From Porphyrobacter sp. (GTDB taxonomy: Bacteria > Pseudomonadota > Alphaproteobacteria > Sphingomonadales > Sphingomonadaceae), in NCBI GenBank assembly GCA_021732945.1, contig JAKFWB010000113.1, positions 1 to 16,867 on the forward strand: a stretch of DNA of 16,867 nt. The letters are read 5' to 3'. How positions within the stretch are numbered: position 1 is the first letter of the stretch; every line of letters begins with the position of its first letter. The notes under the pieces are model-generated. The model saw only the letters and a list, made by a program, of their open reading frames with translations. It was not told the DNA's origin and did no database searches. A program made the position numbers and the translations under genes. Shown here one piece after another: positions 6,595-14,975 of this stretch.

Positions 6595-7125
6595 CTACTT
6601 GTAGGGATCAACCGGCTGCAGAGCCTCCATCACCTCAAGATCGATCAGCATCGAGAGCACATCAGAGATGGAGTAGATGTGCACGATCTTGTCGCCTTCG
6701 AACTTGATCCAGCTGAACCACAGCACGTCCAGCTGATTTCCGGTCGGCTGCACGCCCATGTAGGGGCCGCCGGTGTGCTTGCCGTGGTGGTGGCACAGCA
6801 CGCAGATCTCGTCGTCACCCTTACCCCAGGCTTTCAGCGTGCGATAAACCGACGGGGGGAAAGTCTTGTACAGAGCCACCGGTGAAGTCGACCATTCCTC
6901 GAACGTACCGAGGTCAGGACGGTTCGGATTGTCGTAGGTCATTTTCGACTTGTCCATGAACTCGTCAAAGCCGGACCAGTCGCCGACGTTAAGCTTGTCG
7001 TGGAGGTCCATCCACTGGTTGACCATGAACGTCTGGCGCTCAGTGAGGCCATCGCAAATTTCTGCCCGCTTTTCGGGCGGAAGCTTAAAGTCGTCCATTG
7101 TGAAGGGCGGGAGCCGTCCGGCCAT
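6595..7125 (-). CDS. SnoaL-like ester cyclase family protein
   Basis: A 176-residue minus-strand NTF2-fold protein. The C-terminal half carries the motif of SnoaL-like ester cyclases: HHHGKHTGGPYMGVQPTGN followed by WFSWIKFEGDKIVHIYSISD. ATG 7125 is chosen because GGAGAG (minus strand, 7136-7131) lies just upstream. A more distal in-frame ATG at 7197 would add 24 residues without a visible ribosome site. It is transcribed away from the neighbouring SnoaL gene at 7318, from a shared 192-bp intergenic region, and ends close to the hairpin terminator. The likely function is ring cyclisation, isomerisation or hydration of a polyketide- or steroid-like ligand; this is inferred from fold only. Confidence 0.85.
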   Translation of the reverse strand: MAGRLPPFTMDDFKLPPEKRAEICDGLTERQTFMVNQWMDLHDKLNVGDWSGFDEFMDKSKMTYDNPNRPDLGTFEEWSTSPVALYKTFPPSVYRTLKAWGKGDDEICVLCHHHGKHTGGPYMGVQPTGNQLDVLWFSWIKFEGDKIVHIYSISDVLSMLIDLEVMEALQPVDPYK

Positions 7126-7317
7126 AAATTCTCTCCAGTTATTCGCGCTGCGAACTGCAGCTTCGTGATAGATGCGACCGGTACCCACGTGGATCACGGC
7201 CTTCGAACTGCGCCCTTTTCGATTTCATGATCCATGCTGCAACCTACCAATGGGAAGGAACGCCCCACCGTGCGCAGGCGCATTCAAGAAGGGCAGACGG
7301 ACAGAAGGGAGACTGCC
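7126..7317. promoter_or_regulatory. Divergent intergenic region, likely two promoters
   Basis: These 192 bp separate divergently transcribed genes, so both promoters should lie here. It contains a palindrome CCACGTGG (7185-7192), flanked by CGTGAT (7164-7169) and ATCACG (7193-7198) in inverted orientation, and a direct repeat CGAACTGC (7151-7158 and 7204-7211). No convincing -35/-10 pair is recognisable by eye, and no regulator gene is in the window. Confidence 0.4.
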
Positions 7318-7770
7318 GTGCTTTCAATCGAAGAGATGTCTGACAGGTTCGAGATCCAGGATCTGCTGGTTGGCTATTGCTATGCGGTAGATAGCAAGGA
7401 TTTCGATTCTCTCGATCAGTTTTTCACCGACGATGCGGTGATCGATTACAGCGAGATGGTTGGCATCAAAGGGTCGCTGCCCGCGATAAAGGCCTTCCTC
7501 GAAGCCAGCCTCGGCCCGATCCCCATGGCCCAGCACGCGGTTTCCACCACGCAGTACAAATTTGATGGCGATACCTGCGAAACGCGCACCGTCTGTTACA
7601 ACCCGATGGTCGTTCCCGGCGACGATGGTGAACCGCAAACGATCTTCTTCGGCCTCTGGTACATTCACCAGTTCCGCCGCACACAGCAAGGTTGGCGAAT
7701 TTCCAGCCTCTACGAAAAGAAGGCCTACGCCCACAACCTGCCCGAGCATATCAAGACGTTGACCCAATGA
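7318..7770 (+). CDS. SnoaL_4-type NTF2-fold protein
   Basis: A 150-residue protein opening with the classic 'EIQDLLVGYCYAVDSKDFDSLDQFF' type helices of the SnoaL_4 / scytalone-dehydratase-like group, followed by an AQHAVSTTQY strand, a Thr-Arg strand (ETRTVCYNPMV) and a final 'GWRISSLYEKKAY' strand. GTG 7318 is the best start: AAGGGAG (7305-7311) lies 6 nt upstream, while ATG 7234 would add 28 basic residues. The stop overlaps the membrane-protein start (ATGA), so it heads the operon containing the quinoprotein dehydrogenase. It could dehydrate or isomerise a cyclic hydroxy-ketone; this is inference. Confidence 0.83.
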   Translation: MLSIEEMSDRFEIQDLLVGYCYAVDSKDFDSLDQFFTDDAVIDYSEMVGIKGSLPAIKAFLEASLGPIPMAQHAVSTTQYKFDGDTCETRTVCYNPMVVPGDDGEPQTIFFGLWYIHQFRRTQQGWRISSLYEKKAYAHNLPEHIKTLTQ

Positions 7771-8543
7771 ACCCGGAAGCAATCGCAGCGAAAACCATGG
7801 GCGATCCGGTCAATCCGTGGATGATGGAAACCGGCAGCATCTACCTGTGGTGCGGCCTGCTGCTGGCAGCAGCGGCCCTTACCGCGAAAAACCGCCGGAT
7901 TCCCCTTTTCGGCCTTATGCTGGTGGCCGGATCAAGCGGTTTCTGGCAGGAATTTTTCGCCGACTGGGGCGCCTATGTGGCGTGGAACCCGCAGTTCGAA
8001 CGCCTTCCCTTCTGGGGCGAAATGGCCTTTACCACCCCGGTGAAGCCCATGTTCATGCCGTTTAGCTGGGGCTGGTGGTTTGCAGTCTCCATCCCTTTAC
8101 TGACATCGCTGGTGCTGTTGCTGAAGCGCAAGTTCCCTGCCCGCTCGGTCTATGCCCTAAGTTTCCTCACTGCCTTTCCGTTGTTCCTGGCTTACCAGAT
8201 CTACGTCGAAGGCAGTTCTGTTGCCAATGGTTGGTGGACATATGATTCGGTGATCGGCCCGGCTCTGGAAAGCGAACAAGGGCGCTTGCCACTGATCTTC
8301 CCATTGCTGATCGGGCTGTGGGCGGCATGGTTCGTCGGCCTTCTGGCAGACAGGAATGCGGAAGGCTTCATGGCTCATGAAGTGCGCCTTGGTGCGGCTG
8401 CAAAACCTGCCGGATGGCGCCGTGAATGGGCCCGGCTGTGGAGCATGGCCCTGCTGTTCCAGGTCACCTTTCTCGCCATCAATCTGGTGCCCGCGATGCT
8501 CGGCCGGATCCTGTTTGGCGGGCCAAGTGCGCTGGTGCCCTGA
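7767..8543 (+). CDS. six-helix integral membrane protein, possibly AveC-like
   Basis: A 258-residue polytopic membrane protein. Hydrophobic segments lie at about 24-40, 45-62, 101-119, 127-147, 174-194 and 225-247. Between helices are aromatic-rich loops: FWQEFFADWGAYVAWNPQ (59-76) and NGWWTYDSVIGPALE (154-168). These loops recall the spirocyclase AveC-like family of actinobacteria and sphingomonads, but the resemblance is from memory and weak. ATG 7767 overlaps the SnoaL stop. An in-frame ATG at 7692 would lie inside the SnoaL gene. The quinoprotein gene follows after 27 bp. It could be a membrane-embedded cyclase or isomerase, a partner of the quinoprotein, or a transporter-like protein. 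Membrane location is well supported; function is not. Confidence 0.75.
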   Translation: MNPEAIAAKTMGDPVNPWMMETGSIYLWCGLLLAAAALTAKNRRIPLFGLMLVAGSSGFWQEFFADWGAYVAWNPQFERLPFWGEMAFTTPVKPMFMPFSWGWWFAVSIPLLTSLVLLLKRKFPARSVYALSFLTAFPLFLAYQIYVEGSSVANGWWTYDSVIGPALESEQGRLPLIFPLLIGLWAAWFVGLLADRNAEGFMAHEVRLGAAAKPAGWRREWARLWSMALLFQVTFLAINLVPAMLGRILFGGPSALVP

Positions 8544-8570
8544 TGCGTCAAGATCGAGCATAAGACCCGC

Positions 8571-10931
8571 ATGACCTGGCTCAACCGCTTGCTGGCATTC
8601 GTGCTGTTATTGCTGGGCCTCGGCCTGGTGTGGTTGGGCGGGCAATTGCTGCTGGCAGGCGGTTCGCCTTATTACCTGGCCTGCGGCCTCGCCCTGATCA
8701 CAATTGCATGGCTGCTGTGGCGCCAATCGCCCAAGGCACTGGCGGTCTATGGCGCGCTGTGGGCGGTCTCACTTGCGTGGTCTGTATGGGAATCGGGGAT
8801 CTCGTTCTGGCCGCTGTTTGGCCGGATGGGCCTGCTGACCGGAATTGGCATCTGGCTACTGCTGCCGTGGGTCCGGCGATCACTGGCTACGAAGCCTGTA
8901 ACCCGGTTAAGCGCTGGCCTGCTGGCTACTGCCGTGCTGGCATTGGCAGGCGGGCTATCGTGGACCTTCTGGAACGATCGCATTGCCGGTGGGGACGATC
9001 TTTCGCTACTTGCCGCCGGCCCCGAAACCGACCGCGATGGTGAATGGCACCACTACGGCAACCTTCAGGCCGGACGGCGCTTTTCGCCGCTAGACCAGAT
9101 CACGCGCGCCAACGTGGGTGCCCTTGAAGAGGTGTGGCGCTTTTCAACCGGGGCAGAGCCTAACGGCGAGGCTGCTCCCTTCCAGGCCACGCCCCTGATG
9201 ATCGACGGCAGGCTGTATTTCTGCACCGGCTACAACGATGTGATCGCCCTTGATCCTGAAAGCGGTGAGCAGCTCTGGCGCTTTGCCGCCAATGCCGACA
9301 CCGCCGGGGTATTCGGGCAAACATGTCGCGGGGTCAGCCATTACGCCGTGCCCGATGCGGCCGAGACCGAAAGCTGCGCCGCACGCATCTATACCGCCAC
9401 GATAGACAGCCGCCTGATCGCGCTGGATGCCCGCACCGGCGAGCCTTGCGCCGGGTTTGGCGAGGCGGGCGAGGTCGACCTGCTGCGTGGCATGAGCGAC
9501 GCCCCGCCGGGCTACTATCACGTCACTTCGCCGCCAACCGTGGTCGCCGGAAAACTGGTCGTGGGCGGCTGGGTGACCGATGGCCAGATGACCGGAGAGC
9601 CATCCGGCGTCATTCGCGCGTTCGATGCGGTGACGGGCGAACTGGCCTGGGCATGGGACATGGGCGCGCCCGATCGCCTTGGCGAACCCGGCGAGGGTGA
9701 AACCTATACTCCCGGAACGCCCAACAGCTGGAGCGTGATGAGCGCGGATGAAGAGCTGGGCATGGTCTATGTGCCGCTGGGCAATGCCACCCCCGACTAC
9801 ACCGGCCTGCACCGCACGCCGGAAATGGAAACCTATTCCAGCAGCATCGTTGCCCTCGATGCCGAAACCGGCCGGCCGCGCTGGCATTTCCAGACCACGC
9901 ATCACGACATCTGGGATTATGACATCGGCTCCCAACCGGTGCTGTTCGATCTTGCCGATGGCCGCCCCGCCCTATTGCAGCCTACCAAGCGTGGCGAGAT
10001 GTTCATGCTCGATCGCCGCACGGGTGAACCCATCGCGGAAGTGGCTGAACTGCCGGTAGCCGTGTCCGAAGCGGAGGGCGATCGCGCCTCTCCCACGCAG
10101 CCGTTCTCTGTCGGCCTGCCGAGTTTCGAAGGCCCGCGCCCGAGCGAGAAAAGCATGTGGGGCATGGCCCTGCTGGATCAGGCGTGGTGCCGCCTGCAAT
10201 TCCGCAGGGCGCGGTTCGATGGCCCTCTGACCCCACTGGAAACCGACCGCGCCTCGATCATCTGGCCGGGCTCGCTTGGTGGCAACAACTGGGGCAGCGT
10301 AGCCATCGATCCGGGCAGCGGCATTGCCTTTGTCAATTCATCGCATGTCATCAACTACAATCGCCTAATTTCCCGCGAAGAGGCAGACCGGATGGGATTG
10401 CAACCGGCCGAGATCGCCAGCTTCGAAAGTGTGGCTGGCCCGGTGCCGCAGGCCGGAACGCCCTATGCCGCTTCGGTCGCGCCGTTCCTTTCCCCGCTTG
10501 TGGCACCGTGCACCCAGCCGCCTTACGGGCTGGTCAGCGCGGTTGATCTCAATTCGGGCGAGCTGCTGTGGCAACGGTCATTCGGCACCGCGCGGGATAG
10601 CGGCCCGCTTTTGCTGCCCCTCGGCATACCTATCCCGATGGGCGTTCCCAACATCGGCGGGGCCGTAATTACCGGGTCGGGTCTGGCCTTTATTGGCGCA
10701 ACGCAGGAACACATGATCCGCGCCTACGACATTCGCAGCGGTGAAGAGCTTTGGCACGGCAGGTTGCCCGCAGGCGGCAACGCCACCCCGATGACTTACT
10801 GGTCCGACCAGTCGGGGCGGCAGTTCGTGGTAATCGCAGCTGGCGGCCACGGCGGCATCCTGTCCGGATACAGCAACGAACTGATCGCCTACGCCTTGCC
10901 GCAAGGCGTGCGCACAGCGGGAGAAAATTGA
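8571..10931 (+). CDS. membrane-bound PQQ-dependent dehydrogenase, glucose/quinate/shikimate family
   Basis: A 786-residue quinoprotein, close to E. coli Gcd (796). Five N-terminal transmembrane segments (about 7-29, 33-50, 56-73, 80-100, 112-133) anchor a periplasmic PQQ beta-propeller. Propeller landmarks match Gcd: YGNLQAGRRFSPL, TCRGVSHY, HVTSPP, SGVIRAFDAVTGELAW, HHDIWDYD (444-451), QPTKRGEMFMLDR (470-482), RLPAGGNATPMTY and AAGGHGGI. D449 and K473 align with the Gcd catalytic Asp466/Lys493, with matching spacing apart from a short loop. It oxidises an alcohol or sugar and passes electrons to ubiquinone. The substrate is unknown. The genomic setting argues against simple glucose use. Its stop overlaps the next SDR start (TGATG). 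No PQQ biosynthesis genes are present here. Confidence 0.93.
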   Translation: MTWLNRLLAFVLLLLGLGLVWLGGQLLLAGGSPYYLACGLALITIAWLLWRQSPKALAVYGALWAVSLAWSVWESGISFWPLFGRMGLLTGIGIWLLLPWVRRSLATKPVTRLSAGLLATAVLALAGGLSWTFWNDRIAGGDDLSLLAAGPETDRDGEWHHYGNLQAGRRFSPLDQITRANVGALEEVWRFSTGAEPNGEAAPFQATPLMIDGRLYFCTGYNDVIALDPESGEQLWRFAANADTAGVFGQTCRGVSHYAVPDAAETESCAARIYTATIDSRLIALDARTGEPCAGFGEAGEVDLLRGMSDAPPGYYHVTSPPTVVAGKLVVGGWVTDGQMTGEPSGVIRAFDAVTGELAWAWDMGAPDRLGEPGEGETYTPGTPNSWSVMSADEELGMVYVPLGNATPDYTGLHRTPEMETYSSSIVALDAETGRPRWHFQTTHHDIWDYDIGSQPVLFDLADGRPALLQPTKRGEMFMLDRRTGEPIAEVAELPVAVSEAEGDRASPTQPFSVGLPSFEGPRPSEKSMWGMALLDQAWCRLQFRRARFDGPLTPLETDRASIIWPGSLGGNNWGSVAIDPGSGIAFVNSSHVINYNRLISREEADRMGLQPAEIASFESVAGPVPQAGTPYAASVAPFLSPLVAPCTQPPYGLVSAVDLNSGELLWQRSFGTARDSGPLLLPLGIPIPMGVPNIGGAVITGSGLAFIGATQEHMIRAYDIRSGEELWHGRLPAGGNATPMTYWSDQSGRQFVVIAAGGHGGILSGYSNELIAYALPQGVRTAGEN

Positions 10932-11773
10932 TGGGCATTGTCACAGTCGTGACCGGCGCAACCAGGGGCCTGGGGCGCGGCATCGCGCGCGAGTTCGCCA
11001 GCAAGGGTGCAACGGTTGCAGTAACCGGACGCAACGAGGCCGACTTTGCACAAATCGCCGCCGAAATCGAACAACGCGGCGGCACGCCGATCACCATCGC
11101 CTGCGATCATTCTGACGATGAATCGGTGGCAAGCGCCTTTGCCCGGATCAAGGCCGAAGCGGGCGGGATCGATATCCTGGTCAACAATGCCACCGCCGTT
11201 CACGCGATGGACCTGATCACACCCGGCCCCTTCTGGGAAAAGCCGCTGCACCTTGTCGACATGATCGACGTGGGCCTGCGCTCCAACTATGTCGCCGCCT
11301 GGCACGCCGCGCCGATCATGGCAGCTGCGGGCAAGGGCCTGATCGCCAGCATATCCTTCTACGGCGCCGTCTCCTATTTCCATGGCGCGGCATATGGCGC
11401 GGCAAAGGCGGGGACCGACAAGATGATGGCCGATATGGCGGTGGATCTTGCGCCGCACGGCGTTGCCGCAATTTCCTATTGGCCGGGCTTCATCCTTACC
11501 GATGCCGTGCGCGCGATGCCGCCGGAAATGCTGCCACCAGACATGCGCGAAGCCCTGCCCAACTGGGAAACGCCGGAATTCACCGGCCGAGTGCTGCACG
11601 CGCTCCATTCGGCGCCGGATCTGATGTCGCTCAGCGGTCAGGCTCTGATCGGGGCGGAGCTGGGCCAGCGCCTTGGCGTGAAGGATACCGATGGCAAGCA
11701 GCCGATCTCCTATCGCGAGGCGATGGGCGCGCCGCACACACCATTCACGCCGGTCAGCGGAGAGCAGGCATGA
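10931..11773 (+). CDS. DHRS1-like SDR family oxidoreductase
   Basis: A 280-residue SDR resembling the human DHRS1 branch. It has TGATRGLG (8-15), NNA (85-87), the insert 'FWEKPLHLVDMIDVGLRSNY' (101-120), catalytic S142, and Y155-G-A-A-K159. The insert with a Trp-Asp type segment and VGLR in place of the usual VNLK is characteristic of that branch. ATG 10931 is chosen because GGGAG (10919-10923) lies 7 nt upstream and it overlaps the quinoprotein stop. Upstream in-frame sequence lies inside the quinoprotein gene. It is probably a cytoplasmic NAD(P)-dependent reductase or dehydrogenase acting after the quinoprotein. Its stop overlaps the next start (ATGA). Confidence 0.92.
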   Translation: MGIVTVVTGATRGLGRGIAREFASKGATVAVTGRNEADFAQIAAEIEQRGGTPITIACDHSDDESVASAFARIKAEAGGIDILVNNATAVHAMDLITPGPFWEKPLHLVDMIDVGLRSNYVAAWHAAPIMAAAGKGLIASISFYGAVSYFHGAAYGAAKAGTDKMMADMAVDLAPHGVAAISYWPGFILTDAVRAMPPEMLPPDMREALPNWETPEFTGRVLHALHSAPDLMSLSGQALIGAELGQRLGVKDTDGKQPISYREAMGAPHTPFTPVSGEQA

Positions 11774-12549
11774 TAGAGGCCGTGCTAGTTGTGCTGACCA
11801 AGGCACATCCGGGGCGCGAAGCCGATCTGGACGACTGGTATACCAACATCCACATCCGCGATGCCTTGCGCTTTCGCGGGTCGATCACCGCGCAGCGCTT
11901 CATCCGTAGTGAACACCAGCCGATGGCAGTTCCCTCAGAATATGACTGGCAGTACTTCGCGCTCTATGATGTCTTCGACCCGGAGCGATTTTCCCGCGAG
12001 CACTGGGAAAATGCGCTGACCAGCCGGATGATGGTGACCACCGCCATCGATGACAGCGTGCTAGAGGACTATCATTACTACCCGCTGGCCTTTCGCAACA
12101 ACGATCCTGACACGGCCCATTCCGGCGGCGTGGTTTTTGAACAGTTCAACGCCGCGCCGGGTAAGGATACCGAATTGCGGGCATGGTATGCCGATCATTA
12201 CCTGCCCGCAGCCGCACGGCGAGCGGGCGTGCAAAGCGCCGCACTGCTGGCCTTTCGCAACTTCGGCCAGATGATCCCCACCACGCCGAAATACAATTAC
12301 GTGGGCATCTACAAGGTCAATTCCGGCGACAGCTGGAAGGCCTGGAAAAACCTGCCTGACCTGGCCAGTTCACCGCTTGTCCAGCAGGAAGGCCTGCTGG
12401 TCACCCATTGGGACAAGCTGACCGATAAACTGACGAAGGACCAGGTGCAGCACCCCACATCTGAAGGCCTTGCCGCCGAAGAGGGCGCGCGCGCGCGGAT
12501 GGGTGATGATGTAATGACCGGCGGCACCGAAAAGCTGGGCACGGGCTGA
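11770..12549 (+). CDS. tandem EthD-like dimeric alpha-beta barrel protein
   Basis: A 259-residue protein made of two similar ferredoxin-like domains. The first (about 1-110) contains HPGREADLDDWYTNIHIRDA (13-32). The second (about 118-215) contains APGKDTELRAWYADHYLPAA (129-148). Both show the 'W-Y-x-x-H' helix and a following 'RF/R-F-N' strand typical of EthD-related proteins. The C-terminal 40 residues are polar, with no clear domain. Family members are small enzymes or accessory proteins in ring oxidation and polyketide aromatisation. GGAG (11759-11762) precedes ATG 11770, which overlaps the SDR stop. It ends only 12 bp from the convergent DUF1214 gene, with no room for a hairpin terminator. 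Confidence 0.8.
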   Translation: MIEAVLVVLTKAHPGREADLDDWYTNIHIRDALRFRGSITAQRFIRSEHQPMAVPSEYDWQYFALYDVFDPERFSREHWENALTSRMMVTTAIDDSVLEDYHYYPLAFRNNDPDTAHSGGVVFEQFNAAPGKDTELRAWYADHYLPAAARRAGVQSAALLAFRNFGQMIPTTPKYNYVGIYKVNSGDSWKAWKNLPDLASSPLVQQEGLLVTHWDKLTDKLTKDQVQHPTSEGLAAEEGARARMGDDVMTGGTEKLGTG

Positions 12550-12561
12550 CAAGACTTCCGC

Positions 12562-13725
12562 TTACCAGCGACGGCGCATCTGCACCGCGCGGCGGCGCGC
12601 GCGCAGGGACTGCTGGCGTTCTTCAGTCGTGACCCGCCGGGTGCCCGGACCCAGCTGCTCCAGCACGTCTCCTGCCGCGACGCAACTGAGCGTTGGCGCA
12701 GGGCCGCTGCTGGCACCGGTCCACCGCAGCATGATTGACCCTTGCGTGTGGCCAGCCGGGTCCAGCCAGTTTGCAATGCCCGGATCTTCCATCGCGATCA
12801 CCGCGCGGAACTTGCCATCTGCATCGATGCTGGCCTGCCCACCGTTCAGGCTGCACTGGTGGTTCATCCAGTCCAGCGTGTTCCAGCGCATGTCGTTCAG
12901 CTGGACGTTCCAGTAGCGGACCGTTTCCGGCAAGTCGGTTTCCAGCACCAGCGCGCAATCCGGCTCCAGCCGGAAGAGGCCCTGATAGTAATGCTGCCCC
13001 TCCACGCCGCCGCGCCCGGCCCAGTCGTCATGCTCGAAAGCGTTCCACAGCCCTTTCTGCTGCTGCCCGGCAATGAATCCCATGGCCATGCCCGCCAGTC
13101 GCTTGGGAAAAGCGCACAAGGCCATCAGCCGCTCGGCAATCTCCGCCTCGCTCCAGCGGCGTGGCGCATGGGCCAGATCGATGCGTTCGATGGCGATCCG
13201 CGCCTCCCGCTCCGCACCCCAGTCATAGCTTGCCTGCCGCAGTGAGAGCGAACTCGCTGTCGGATCGAGAGGGTGCCAGTCACCCTGCCAGTCCGCCGGC
13301 TTTTCCGCGCTCAGCATCAGGGAAAAGCGCCCTGCCCCATCCAGTGCCAGATCGTCGAAGTCGATCGTACCCAGCGACGGACCCAGTGCGTCCATCACGC
13401 CCAGTCCGCCAGCGGCAATATCCATCTGCAGGAACAGGCATTCCCCCCGCTCCCCGGTAATCAGATAGCTGCCACTGCCATCAATCGAGGCTGCGGCGTA
13501 GATGAAATCGGGGTTGGTGCCGACAAGGTTGAAATGCGTGCCGACCGCGGGAACGAAATCGGGGCGGTCACGATCGGCAAAGGTCGTCAGCCAGCCCGAT
13601 GCCAGCGCCGCGAACAGCATCTTCTCGACTTCCGCCTGCTCCAGCCCGTCAGCATCGCCCGGCAGCATGGCGAGGATATCCTCCGCCGAAGCGAGCTGCG
13701 CTAGATAGTCGGGCCAGCGGGTCAC
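12562..13725 (-). CDS. DUF1214 domain-containing protein
   Basis: A 387-residue minus-strand protein. The region about 250-340 is a DUF1214 domain: LETDLPETVRYWNVQLNDMR, SLNGGQASIDADGKF, and DPGIANWLDPAGHTQG followed by LRW. The N-terminal 240 residues contain a beta-rich segment (GTHFNLVGTNPDFIYAAASI) that is also usual in the family. The function of DUF1214 is not established. The C-terminus is Arg-rich (RRVTTEERQQSLRARRRAVQ and on to RRRW). The start is GTG 13725, overlapping the sulfotransferase stop as GTGA, with a GAGG site 7 nt upstream. The two are co-translated and probably act together. Confidence 0.88.
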   Translation of the reverse strand: MTRWPDYLAQLASAEDILAMLPGDADGLEQAEVEKMLFAALASGWLTTFADRDRPDFVPAVGTHFNLVGTNPDFIYAAASIDGSGSYLITGERGECLFLQMDIAAGGLGVMDALGPSLGTIDFDDLALDGAGRFSLMLSAEKPADWQGDWHPLDPTASSLSLRQASYDWGAEREARIAIERIDLAHAPRRWSEAEIAERLMALCAFPKRLAGMAMGFIAGQQQKGLWNAFEHDDWAGRGGVEGQHYYQGLFRLEPDCALVLETDLPETVRYWNVQLNDMRWNTLDWMNHQCSLNGGQASIDADGKFRAVIAMEDPGIANWLDPAGHTQGSIMLRWTGASSGPAPTLSCVAAGDVLEQLGPGTRRVTTEERQQSLRARRRAVQMRRRW

Positions 13726-14861
13726 AGATACGCCTCGTAAGTGCTGATATAATCGGCATAGACGCTTTCAACCTGCTCGCGCGTCAGCCCGTAATCGGCC
13801 AGTTCGTAGCGGTGCTGCCCGTGCTTGTCGGATGGATGCTCGCGCCACCAGCGCGCCACCGCTTGTTCCGTCTCTTGCGAAAACGCGATATCGGCGTGCT
13901 CGTAAACTTTGCGCACTGCGGCAACAGGATCCGAAATCAGGTCTCGAAAGGCGAGATCCAGCACCTGGACTTGTGGGTTGGACTGCCGCCAGGAAAGTGC
14001 CGCCGCCTGGCCATCGTGCCACAGATGCAGCAATTCCTGGCCCAGCTCGTTGCGGTCGATCCGGTCAAAGGCTACGCAGCGGATGACTTCGATCAGGCGC
14101 GAGATTGATGCCATCACTGTTACCGGGTCTCGGTGCGGCTGCACCAGCACGGCATCGGGGTAGATATCCAGCAATTCGGGCAAGTGGTGCGCGTGTTCCT
14201 GCACCTTGAGAACCCAGCGCTTGCGCGGATTTTTCCATGCCAGGTGCTGCAACCACATCTTGTGAACGCGGTAGCCAAAGCGTGTATCTGCCTTGCGATA
14301 CCAGTCGTAATAGGCAGGCAGGCGAAACAGCATCGTGGGGTTGATGCCCTGAAACGCGGTTTCCAGCATCATGCCACATTCCTGAGGGATGCGCGCGCCG
14401 ATCGGATGCGCTTTCAGCACATCGGCCCAGGCCCCGGTGAAATTCTCGCGCACATAGGCATCGAAGCCATCGGCACGCGGATCGGTATCGAAGGTCGCGG
14501 CCTCTGGCGGCGGTGATGGCGCGGCAACCTCCCATTGCAGGGGCGTGCGGATTTGTGGATCGGCACCGATCAGCGCGTGCAGGATCGAAGTGCCGCAGCG
14601 CGGCAGACCAAGGATAAACACGGGCCGCTCGATAACGACGTCGGCGATCTCCGGATGCGCCTTGCGGTCCGCCGCTATAGCGGAAAGGCGCGCCAGGTTA
14701 TCGCGAAACTGCGCCAGCGCCCGCTCGCGCCCCGTCTGCGACAGCCCGCTTTCCTGCGCCAGCGCATCCATCGCCGCAGTCAGTCCGGGAAGGACGCCTG
14801 CCGCCATGTCTGCATCCAGACCGGCTTCCTCGATCAGTACCTGCGGTGTTGGATCTCCCAT
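13722..14861 (-). CDS. sulfotransferase family protein (Sulfotransfer_3-like)
   Basis: A 379-residue protein with a PAPS 5'-phosphosulfate loop FILGLPRCGTS (82-92) and a 3'-phosphate segment QPHRDPVTVMASISR (241-255). The usual Ser of the PRSGT loop is Cys (PRCGT), a change seen in this family. The C-terminal half has W-R-E-H and HRYELADYGLT motifs typical of bacterial homologues near catabolic genes. The predicted reaction is transfer of sulfate from PAPS to a hydroxyl group, but many homologues are uncharacterised. ATG 14861 is preceded by GAGAGGG. It is the first gene of a two-gene minus-strand operon and is divergent from the GMC oxidoreductase. Confidence 0.88.
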   Translation of the reverse strand: MGDPTPQVLIEEAGLDADMAAGVLPGLTAAMDALAQESGLSQTGRERALAQFRDNLARLSAIAADRKAHPEIADVVIERPVFILGLPRCGTSILHALIGADPQIRTPLQWEVAAPSPPPEAATFDTDPRADGFDAYVRENFTGAWADVLKAHPIGARIPQECGMMLETAFQGINPTMLFRLPAYYDWYRKADTRFGYRVHKMWLQHLAWKNPRKRWVLKVQEHAHHLPELLDIYPDAVLVQPHRDPVTVMASISRLIEVIRCVAFDRIDRNELGQELLHLWHDGQAAALSWRQSNPQVQVLDLAFRDLISDPVAAVRKVYEHADIAFSQETEQAVARWWREHPSDKHGQHRYELADYGLTREQVESVYADYISTYEAYL

Positions 14862-14975
14862 GCGCGCGCCCTCTCATCCAGCCATTTGCGGCGGTGTTTT
14901 CGCTATGCAGGCTAGGCACGGGAAAAATCGCTGAACCTGTCACTGGGTAGGACAGACGGGGGTCATGAGCGGCGA

